The notes under the pieces: generated by a model
Database searches by the model: none
What the model saw: only the letters and a program-made list of their open reading frames with translations
What the model was told of the DNA's origin: nothing
Program-made: the position numbers and the translations under genes
Part shown: positions 55,502 through 64,000 of the stretch, piece after piece
Layout of the letters: each line of letters starts with the position of its first letter
How positions within the stretch are numbered: position 1 is the first letter of the stretch
Source: Benincasa hispida
Taxonomy: Eukaryota > Streptophyta > Magnoliopsida > Cucurbitales > Cucurbitaceae
Direction: 5' to 3'
Assembly (NCBI RefSeq): GCF_009727055.1
Contig: NC_052354.1
Location: 293,302 to 357,301, forward strand
DNA: 64,000 bases

Positions 55502-57226
55502 ATGGCGAATGATTCAATTGAGTTTGGTGAAGGGTATATGGAAGAGCTAGAAGCAGCCATAAGGTCATCGCCTTTCATCTTTCAACTGCCTGAATCTGTT
55601 CGTAGCGCCAACCCAGATGCCTTCCTCCCTCGCATTATCGCTTTGGGGCCTCACAATGCGAAGAACAAGATGGAGTATTACAAACTTTATATTGCAAACA
55701 AGTCTCATACGGAGCTTCATCTTCCTGAATTCGACCAACTCCAGACCCAACTTAGGCCATTACAAACCAAAATCCTAGTTTGCTATGACACTTACATGGA
55801 AATCGACACCGACCGATTGGCTCGGATTATGCTCGTCGACGCCTTGTTTCTCCTTCGACTGTTTCGGAACATCTCAGATCAGATGCAAACTTCTCAGAGT
55901 CTTACTCTTCCTTTACCAAACTTCGACGACAAAAACTTGGTCAAGAACATGTTGCTGCGCGATGTGCTGAAGCTGGAGAATCAAATTCCACTTGTGGTCT
56001 TGAAAACCATTTTATCCATGTCTCCCAATCTCAACTCTCTGCTTGTCTTTCTATACCATTTCTCTGAATCAGTTTCTCCTTTTGCTTTCGATACCGTCAA
56101 CACGGCTGCTATTGTTAGCATAATTCATCCAAGTTTACCTAATTTTTACAGTTGGGAGATTTCCATTTTTTCCTAAATTCTGAATCAATCTCATCATCTG
56201 TTGCATTTTACTTGCTTAGCCATTTTAATCGCTCCCAGGCATTTTGATGTGTTTGTCCTTACCAGTGGAAAGTCTTCTTCCATTGCCCCGACATTCCAGA
56301 AGTGGCCTAGTATATTGGGACTTTTTCTGGACATTGACTTCATCGAACAACTCAACCAAGCCTTAGGCCTCATCCGGGAGCTATTTGAGCTACTCCGGCC
56401 GATCCTTCGAAAACAAACATATGCTCCCAAAACCACATCCTCCCCTGTCATACCCTCTGCTTCCCAACTTCATAAACTTCTCTTCAACTTCCAACCTATT
56501 GAAGATGGAGGAATTCTGTCCACTAAATTCATCAAGCATCCAGGCACTGCAACTCAACTTGTTCCTACGTCCACATATAATGTATTCAGAAGGGTTCAAA
56601 AATTCCCCAGGAGGGTCCAAGTCCGACTACCACCCACTCTCTATCTACCTGTAATTACAATCAATGCTTTTACTGAAACTCTGTTCGAGAATCTGTTAGC
56701 CTTTGAGACAATGGCTAACATAAACCCACCTGTGCTTGCCCGATATATTGAGTTGATGAAGGCTTTGATACTCACTCCCAAAGACTTGAAGATTTTGAAG
56801 AATGCAAAAATCATCAAAACAACCCATGATCTTGAAAATGATGAACAAGTGGTGAAACTCTTCAACACAGTTGGGAATTCCATCTTTAATTTGAACAAGC
56901 CAACAAATGACAATCTCAATCATCTGGATCACCCATACGAAGTGTCGACATCGGAGTCGGAATCAGAAGCAAAGAAGGCAATTTTTGAACAGATCAACAG
57001 GAATTATGAGAGGGGGTTGAAGGGAATGTTTGAAGAGATCAACCAATACTATGACAGCTTCTGGATTGTTAAGGCAAAAAAATATGTGACAAAGTCTTTG
57101 AGATTTATGGTGAAAATGGTGGCTATTCTCGGGATCGTTTTCAAAATATTATTTTTGGCCCAGAAGTTGGTTGGCATTATTATTGGAAGTGATAATGAAC
57201 CCAGATATCAAATAGCACCAACCTAG
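55502..57226 (+). pseudogene. DUF247 (UPF0481) gene, copy 3, with one in-frame stop
   Basis: A single reading frame of 575 codons carries the family marks QLPESVRSANPDAFLPRIIA (29-48), LGPHN (48-52), LVDALFLLRLF, KLENQIPLVVL (157-167) and a C-terminal hydrophobic helix (FMVKMVAILGIVFKILFLA). One TAA at 56174-56176 interrupts it after 224 residues; the frame continues unchanged with LNQSHHLLHF, which matches LSHHLLHF of copies 1 and 2, and runs to a normal stop at 57224-57226. The simplest reading is a young pseudogene. The alternative is a 69-bp GT...AG intron at 56151-56219 that keeps the frame and removes the stop, but it would delete the conserved SHHLLHF segment. It forms a different subfamily from copies 1 and 2, with the relic at 39196. 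Confidence 0.82.
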
Positions 57227-58229
57227 CTCTAACTTCTGTCCCATATCCCGTATTTTCTTCTTTAATTACCTCACGTACCTCCCTCTCTACTTGTATGTTT
57301 AAAAAAATAAGAAGAAAAGGAAAGCTTTGGTTATTATTCAATATTTTGGGATGGGAAAGAAGTAATTTAAAAAATAAATATAGAAAGCCAAAAGCAAAAG
57401 ATGGAAAAAGAAACAAGGAAAGCTTTAATTAACTTCGATGATTTAGTTAAATTAGAAAGAAAAAGAATTAAGAGAAACAATATTGTCAGTGTTGCTGCTC
57501 AGAATTAGTGGAAATGCTGCTTATATTTGAGTTCAAACCAAAGTTTAAATGGTCGATTTCGATTGAAATATTCAACGATATTTCTGACAAAAATATAAGA
57601 ACAAAAAATTCAAAAAAAATTAAATTAAATCAGTATAGATATTTTATGGTTTTTAAACAAGTTAATAGGTCTATTTATTTATATTACATTTACATTAATG
57701 ATATTTCGTTGCTTATTTTTTAATACTTTATAGATTTTTCTTATAGTTGGTCAAATTTCTTATAGTTGCATTTGGAGTGTCGAGTTTGATTGCGGAGTTG
57801 TGTTAGATTTGATTTATTTATTTGTTTGTTTTACTATTTTAGACCCTTTTTTATCATTATTTTTTTTACTTGATAATTTGACTATGATTGATTTTCTTCC
57901 TAATTTTAATTATATTAATATTTATACGATAAAAATATTTAAAAATATTTACATTTTATAGTAAAAAATTCCAAAAGAAGCATTTTTGAAACTTTTTACT
58001 ATAAAAGTGTAAATATTTTTAAAATTTTTCTATTTATAAGAATTTTTCTAATTATAAAATATATTTTGTTTAGTACAATAGAAATGGGTGACTCAAACAA
58101 AAAACATCTAAATCATAGACATACATGTATGTCATTTGAGTTATGCCTACCTCAACTGTTGTCCCGGATGACTATGATCAATTTGTTTATAATCGTAAAC
58201 TACTTAGAATTAACGATCAAGACTCAGGG
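57227..58229. other. A+T-rich intergenic DNA
   Basis: 3' flank of copy 3, then A+T-rich sequence. An inverted pair, AAAATATTTACATTTTATAG (57946) and ACTATAAAAGTGTAAATATTTTTAAA (57998), gives an 18-20-bp hairpin around 57945-58024. No gene seen. Confidence 0.5.
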
Positions 58230-58530
58230 AGGCTGTATGGTTGAGACTTCAAAACTCTTCCATCGTTTACTTGATGGCAGCTCAATCGTGTAGACGAAAC
58301 TCCAAGAACTAGACGATAGTTCAATTATGTAAACGATAGAATAAAGCACTAGATGATCGTGTAGACAATAGTTGATTAGAGCTAAACGATCGTATAGACG
58401 ACAGCTAAAGAGCTAGACAATTGTATAGACGATAAGATGCGGAGATAAACGATTGTGTATACGATGCGATAGGAACTGAGCGATCGTGTAAACGATACTT
58501 AAGTAAATGCTAAACGATAGTAGAGTAAGA
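58230..58530 (+). repeat. CGATCGTGTAGACGAT minisatellite, short array
   Basis: Units like GCTAAACGATCGTATAGACG, GAGCGATCGTGTAAACGATA and AGCTAGACAATTGTATAGACGAT recur about eight times at 30-40-base spacing. The same words occur in the copia LTRs (560-790, 7880-8080) and in the larger array at 62820-64000. Downstream GTGGTTCGGTCAAAGG (58553) resembles copia LTR sequence. Confidence 0.75.
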
Positions 58531-59575
58531 AAGAAAGAACATAAGAGTTTAAGTGGTTCGGTCAAAGGTCTACGTCCATTGTGCAAATCGGGAGAGTCTC
58601 TTTTATTACTTCTTCTTCAAAGTTATTATAGAATGAATGTCTTACTCTTTCTCTTACATTATTCTCACATTCGTTTTCCTTTTATATACAGGCGCTCAAG
58701 GTCAACGATGAAGCTCTGGTGGTTACAACAACATAACAGAAAGAAGACGACAACATTTCAACTGCTTTGCAATCTTTATTTCTTATCTTCGGTTCTTTCT
58801 GTAACATCAATTTGAATGAATTTAAAATAATTTCTTAAGTGAACTTAATAAGTCATTGAATTTTCATACCTAAAAGGTTCAACAAATTTTAATTAATGTT
58901 AAATTCTTTATCTTGGAACTATAGCAAGGGCATTTGGTAAAGTGCTTTTATATACACACAAGAAAGAAGATGGCCTTTTTGAAGTTTATCTAGTAAAACT
59001 CATTGATTGCTAATTGTTTTGTTTGTTTGTTTCGAATTCATAATCACTTGAAAGTTGGGTTAGAAAATATTTTGTTGTTTCTAATTAATTTTAATTCTAA
59101 TTTTAACATCCAAAAATCATGTTATCCTCGATCGAAACTTTTATTTTGAATTCTAACTTCACAAAATCTTTATCTTCATTTTTTTTTTGTTTCCTTCACA
59201 ATTATCAAATTAACTACATTTCCTTTTTAAAAAATAACAAGTACCTTTGTAAAATTTTAATATTACTTTCATTGACTTTAAAAACCATGACCTGAATTTG
59301 AAACGCAAATGTCAACTTCAACATGTCATACTTTTGAACTTGTCATACTTTTGGTATTTAAAATATAATTGTGAAAAATGAAAATGTTATATTTTGGTAT
59401 CTAAAATAAGAGTTATTTATTTATTTTATTTTTATGGATGACTCATTATTCACAAACGTATTTATGATTGATGATCTGCCCGTCACAAATATATGAATTC
59501 TAACATTTTGCTTACGTGATAGTGCACTACCGCATTTTATAATTTATCGCGTTAGGAATGATCAAGTTTATTGCA
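58531..59575. other. Intergenic DNA
   Basis: 58540-58700 may be the end of a decayed LTR (GGTCTACGTCCATTGTGC). The rest is A+T-rich without a recognisable gene. Confidence 0.4.
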
Positions 59576-59706
59576 AGCCCAACGCGATGTCATCTCTATT
59601 ACAATAAAATCTTTATGTTGTGTTTTCCTCATTTTTCTCACAGTTTGTTGCATTTTTTTTATGAGAAAAAAGGGATCACAATAGAGACGATCATCGCGTT
59701 GGGGCT
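59576..59706. repeat. 131-bp hairpin element
   Basis: The left arm AGCCCAACGCGATG-TCATCTCTATT (59576-59600) pairs with the right arm AATAGAGACGATCATCGCGTTGGGGCT (59680-59706) over about 24 of 27 positions, around a T-rich 79-base loop. It is G+C-richer than its surroundings. It may be a MITE remnant or a small hairpin RNA source. Confidence 0.7.
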
Positions 59707-60624
59707 ACTGGTTGGTAGAATTTTTCGCCTTATTTCGGACAAAAGAAAATAATTGTTCCTACTAAATATGTAGTTGTGACAGCATGAGTCGAACATAGAA
59801 ATCGAAGATCAATTTCCCGATTGTATGATTCATAATCCAAAGTAACCGAAGTGGGGGCTTGAAATTAATTTGTTTCGTTGCGCAAGAAAATAAATTGCAG
59901 AAAATTTAAAGAGAAATTGATTCGAAGGATCAAGCTATCGAGTTTAGGCTTTTGAGTTAATGCTCCAATTTTGCAACTTGATCATAGGTCCAATGGGTAC
60001 ATCCTATATCATCTAACCTTAGCCAACTCACCCAATAAAGCTAGATGAGAGCCCTAAATATCTAATTAACCAATTCATTTGATGAAAAGTAGCCTAATTA
60101 ATTTGGGTTAACTTCATTAAGATGAAAGCATTTGCAAAAATGGATTATTAATAGGAAAAGCCTAATTAGTTGTTCAATATACTATTTGCCTAGATTAATT
60201 AATCAATGTTTGTCGATATTAACAACTTACAAATTAATTTAACTTATTACTACTTCGGATCAACATGCAATTTTATGTCATATATTGCAAAATAAATCAT
60301 AGTGATTTGATTATACGTCCTCAAGCAAAAATACATCAAATATTATTTGTAATATGAGAAGGAATTGAAAGACAATACAAAAATTTAACATAAAAACGAT
60401 CTAAACCTCGCAAGTGTGCAAAATGAGAAAAACTACTCTATGCCTAAATTAGAAAACGTTACCTTACTTCATAATATTCATGATGGAGATCAAAGATTTG
60501 TTTGAGCACATTTAGGAATCAAGAAATCATAGAAAAAGTAGAGAGAAATTGCTCTGCAATAGGCTGAGATCGTAGACTCCAAACCCTATTGACAACCTCT
60601 TATGATTGTTTCTAGGAATGTCCT
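59707..60624. other. Intergenic DNA
   Basis: A+T-rich. No gene, RNA or clear element recognised. Confidence 0.5.
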
Positions 60625-60945
60625 ATGTCTCCACTCGAAGTGGAAACTGTAACTATTATGGAAAGCCGAAAAATGGCTTTGTCGTTGGAGCTTTCTAAGA
60701 TTATGATTTTGTTTGATTCTTCTTCGTTAGTGGCTATGCTTAATCAAAGGAAGCCTGAGACTGAAATTGCTCATTTCTTACTGGATGTTGTGCATTTAAA
60801 CATCCCTATGAACTGTATTAATTTCTGCTGCATTATGCAGCTTTCGATCAAGACGCAAGATCTGTGGGCGCATTACTAAATTGCCTTTTTCATGGACTTG
60901 TAATTTTCCTTCTTGGTTGGTGTCCATCTGTCTGTCAAGACACGA
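60625..60945 (+). pseudogene. RNase H-like (RVT_3) domain relic
   Basis: The frame from 60631 reads LEVETVTIMESRKMALSLEL, ILFDSSSLVAMLNQRKPE and IAHFLLDVVHLNIPMNCINF. This matches the plant RNase H-like domain of LINE elements and related host genes (AE..A...AL..A.., then .SDS..VV..LN, then I...L.D). The normally conserved E and the D of ESDS are changed or shifted, and after a frameshift near 60845 the end reads DQDARSVGALLNCL. It is a broken fragment without the RT part. Confidence 0.5.
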
Positions 60946-61049
60946 GCAAATTTGTAGCCAGTATGGCTTTGTCTGTTAATGAAGTTCTGGTTTTGTGTAA
61001 AAAAACACAATTGATTGAAGGTGAAGTGAATCAATATATATCATTGTTG

Positions 61050-61300
61050 CTGCAGGTTTGCAATACGAAGCGACCGTCGTTGTCCCCGAAAGGAGAAAAA
61101 TGGAGTCGTCACTAACCTTGATTTAGAGGGTGTGATTGGGTACTCAAAATATGCTAGATTGATCTACAAAGAAAAGATAAAGAATGTGAAGGTCATTTGT
61201 GTATAAAAAAGGTATTAACACCCCACAACAATCATTCCAAGAATGAGATTTTATTTTTTTCTCCTGTAATTATAGAAATGCTTTTTTTTTTTGTAAGAAA
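61050..61300 (+). repeat. Dispersed repeat, GAGTCGTCACTAACC type
   Basis: GCAATACGAAGCGACCGTCG, GAGTCGTCACTAACCTTGAT, AATATGCTAGATTGATCTAC and GGTATTAACACCCCACAACA look like a known dispersed plant repeat, probably LTR-derived. No ends were found. Poly-T runs follow at 61282-61325. Confidence 0.35.
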
Positions 61301-62599
61301 AAGTTTTTTTTTTTTGTTTTTTTTGTCTCATATTTTACCAATGGTTTATTATTTTATTGAACAATAATTATGAGTGGCATTAAAAAATTGTATTTTGAAT
61401 TTAATTTGGCATTCCAAAATAAATTAATCACCTAAAAATACTAGGAAAGTCAACACCTTGACTTCCTAATCTCCATCATATAAAAGATTTTTTTTTAAAA
61501 ATATATTATCTCCATAAGATGTTAGGAAAGTCAATATCTTCCTCGATCTAGAAGAGTTTTTTTTTGTTGGAAATATATTAATAAGATGATTATAATTTTA
61601 TTTATTTAAAAGTGTGAAAATAAATCTTTTGCAAAATTTTTTTAGGAAATGATTATGTATGAAATCCATCTTAAATTTGGTTTATTTATTTTCAATTAAT
61701 TGGGGAAAGAAATCCTGTTTAAGAAACCTATTTCTTTTTTAAGGAAAAAGGAAAGTTTATGGAATTCATTTTTCTTTTATGTTTGTTATTATTCAAGAAA
61801 ATATTTATGGATGACTTTGAAAATATTTAAAATTTATTATTTAAAAACATAAATGCCTTTTTAATAATGCATATTTTCAACAAATATATTTTTCATTATA
61901 CAAGAATAATGAATAAAATACAAATGAAAAAAATGATTTTTTAATTACATTAAGTTTTGGCATCCCAAAACATTGATTATTTTTTGCATTAGCATCCCAA
62001 GTATTCTAGATTTCGTCATTGAAAAAGTTTACTTTTGGTAATATAGAATTGATTCGAAAAATAAATTTAACTACATATCATAGATTGAATATCACTAATA
62101 TAAGAAGTTTTTTAGATAATCAATCTTAAATATTTCTAAAAATCAAACAATAATAATATGAAAATAACAATAACTAAAACAAAAACAAGAAAACAAAATA
62201 TTCTAAAGATTTAATACACACAATAAATATATCAAATATGTGCAAGACTTCATAAAACTTAATATGTCCATACGACTCAAATGGATAAAAAAGTGTTAAT
62301 TAGATCAATATTTAAACAAGTATCACAAAACCTAAACAAACAAGCATATAAATAAAGAGAACATAAAAAAAAAAAAAAAGAAATAAAACCACTTACTTGA
62401 AAAAATAGAGAAAAAGTGAAGATGAGAAATAGAGAACCGTGGAGATTGTTGGAGAAAAGTGGAGGATAATGAGGAAGGAAAAAATGTGTGTGATGTGTTT
62501 TTAGGGAGAAAAATACACGTGTTTAGGGAGAAAAATTATTAGAAAAAAATGGAGAATGAGAGAAAAAGTAATTGTGATTAGGAAAACAATTTAGAGAAA
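61301..62599. other. A+T-rich intergenic DNA
   Basis: AGGAAAGTCAACACCTTGAC and AGGAAAGTCAATATCTTCC (61444 and 61525) are two diverged copies of one block. Otherwise no features are recognised. Confidence 0.45.
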
Positions 62600-62815
62600 T
62601 ATAGTGGTTCTGAAACTATTTAGAAATCTATGTTTGTTTTGGAGTTTTCGAGGTGGGGGTATATTTTGTCGAGGGTTCAATCCTCGACCTGTCGAAAATT
62701 AAAGAAGACGTCGAGGGATTGACCCTCGACCTAAAGGAAATTAAAGGAATAGGTAAAAATTTGAAGAAGAGGTCGATGGCTCTCGAAAATTAAAGAAGAA
62801 ACACTCGACCTAAAG
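62600..62815 (+). mobile_element. MULE terminal sequence, solo end
   Basis: GAAACTATTTAGAAATCTATG followed by TTTGTTTTGGAGTTTTCGAGG matches the left end (24063-24110) and the inverted right end (28035-28120) of the Mutator-like element. It is followed by GTCGAGGGTTCAATCCTCGAC and GTCGAGGGATTGACCCTCGAC, near-perfect palindromes of the type found at 27950-28040. No transposase is nearby. Confidence 0.55.
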
Positions 62816-62819
62816 GAAA

Positions 62820-64000
62820 TTAAAGAATCGTTCAGTAATTATACACGATCGCACACAATTGTTTAGTAAATTACAATGCGATCGTTTAGTAATTATACAC
62901 GATCGCACACAATCGTTTAGTAAAATTACTATGTGATCATTTAGTAATTCTTTATTAACGTAACAATAGGTGCAAACTTCCAGAAAGAACAAGTGAACGA
63001 TGAACAACTTCTTTATTAGACGATAGGAATCAAACAAGATTGATCGGTCGCTTAGGAGACGCTAAATTATTGTTACAATCTCTCCACGATCCCTCAATAT
63101 GACTAAACGATCGCTTACTATTCCTCTGCGATCGGCCACAAACTCCTAACATGAATCGCTTAACTATTACTATTACATGATCACTTTCTCAGAACCTATA
63201 CGATCGCATACCTTTTACTATACGATCGTCTGCCAAGTGCTACACGATCGCTGAGCTTTACTACAGGATCACCTAGTGGAAGTAAACGATGAGCGGCACG
63301 CGCAATGGCCTCTTCACGACGTCTTCTAAAACTCCCTCTCGAGAGCTCTTTTCTCACTACACAATTGCCCAAAACTTGTATACATCACTTAGCTATTACA
63401 ATTAGACGATCACCTTCTCAACCTATATGATCACCTACCTTTTACTATACGATCGTATACGCAAGTGCTACACGATCGCCTAAGTGGAAGTACACGATGA
63501 GCGCACGCTACGATGTCCTCTCCACGACAGCTCTTTCGAAATCCACTCTCGAGAGCTTCTTTCCTTACTACACGATCGTCCACAAATCCTACATGATCGC
63601 TTAGCTATTACAATTAGACGATCGCCTTCTCAAACCTATACGATCGCCTACCTTTTACTATACGATCGTCTACCAAGTGCTACACGATCGCTCAGCTTTA
63701 CTACACAATCGCCTAGTGGAAGTACACGATGAGCGGCACGTTGCGATTGCCTTCCATGACAACATCTTTCGAACTCCCACTCTCGAGAGCTCTCTTTCCT
63801 CACTACACGATCACCCACAAACTCCTACATGATCACTTAGCTATTACTATTAGACGATCGCCTTCTCAAACACTATACGATCGCTCACCTTTTACTATAC
63901 GATCGTCTACTAAGTGTTACACGATCGCTGAGCCTTTACTGCACGATCGCCTAGTGGAAGTTCACGATGAGCGACACGTTACGATGACTTCTCCATGACG
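62820..64000 (+). repeat. CGATCG minisatellite with a higher-order repeat, runs off the window
   Basis: By eye CGATCG occurs about 20 times here, mostly as TA(T/C)ACGATCG(T/C) every 21-22 bases. From about 63080 a longer unit appears. It contains ACGATGAGCG(G)CACG, TCCACGACA-like text, CTCTCGAGAGCT, the series of CGATCG words and CTAGTGGAAG. The GATGAGCG mark occurs near 63289, 63497, 63729 and 63967, so periods are 208, 232 and 238 bases. Frames at 63484-63732 and 63729-63998 are repeats, not proteins. The array continues past 64000. Confidence 0.85.

Noticed and set aside
59760..59800. Possible tRNA from the word GAGTCGAAC
   Set aside because: No acceptor, D or anticodon stem can be formed around it.
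63484..63998. Two plus-strand open frames of 82 and 89 codons
   Set aside because: They are the same repeat unit translated twice (LHDRLAITIRRSPSQT). The frames follow the minisatellite and shift with its indels.
62820..64000. CRISPR-like regular array
   Set aside because: Repeats are 21-22-base degenerate words inside a 208-238-base tandem unit, without unique spacers, and the DNA is plant nuclear.

Overview
This window is nuclear DNA of a dicot flowering plant. The A+T-rich intergenic DNA, the dense nested LTR retrotransposons, the plant-only gene family DUF247 and a eukaryotic tRNA gene all point that way. The repeat families look like those of cucurbits (melon, cucumber or wax gourd relatives), but that is from memory and was not searched. 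There are no bacterial features, operons or CRISPR arrays.

Layout. 1-9.8 kb is a nest of Ty1/copia pieces (LTRs, gag/protease, RT/RNase H) that seems to have landed inside a CACTA DNA transposon. A CACTA transposase fragment lies at the left edge and a CACTA terminus at 9.2-9.76 kb. 10.7-12.5 kb holds a MITE split by a gypsy solo LTR with a perfect 5-bp target duplication. 13.1-14.7 kb is an intact DUF247 gene. 16.7-20.3 kb is a minus-strand Athila-like gypsy fragment (gag, tRNA-Asp-type primer site, LTR), followed by a plus-strand copia pol and 3' LTR (20.3-23.8 kb). 23.8-28.2 kb is a Mutator-like element carrying a transposase C-terminus and a decayed plant-mobile-domain gene. It follows an orphan copy of the DUF247 promoter. 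28.7-30.3 kb is the second intact DUF247 gene. 30.3-39 kb is A+T-rich DNA with small non-autonomous elements and one tRNA-Gln(TTG). 39.2-39.6 kb is a DUF247 relic. 39.8-55.3 kb is a second, deeper copia/gypsy nest. 55.5-57.2 kb is a third long DUF247 copy with one in-frame stop. 57-64 kb is mostly intergenic, with two minisatellites built on a CGATCG motif, a hairpin and an RNase H-like relic.

The only convincing host genes are the DUF247 copies (two intact, one with a stop, one fragment, plus an orphan promoter) and the tRNA. DUF247 proteins are plant membrane-anchored proteins of mostly unknown function; in grasses, members sit at the S and Z self-incompatibility loci. All copies here are on the plus strand, as expected of a tandem birth-and-death cluster cut up by transposons. 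Unexplained structure worth checking: terminal hairpins with compensatory changes at the 5' ends of the gypsy LTRs; the CGATCG minisatellite shared between copia LTRs and free-standing arrays; a large inverted repeat of copia LTRs; and a retrotransposon LTR with a TATA box just upstream of the third DUF247 copy.
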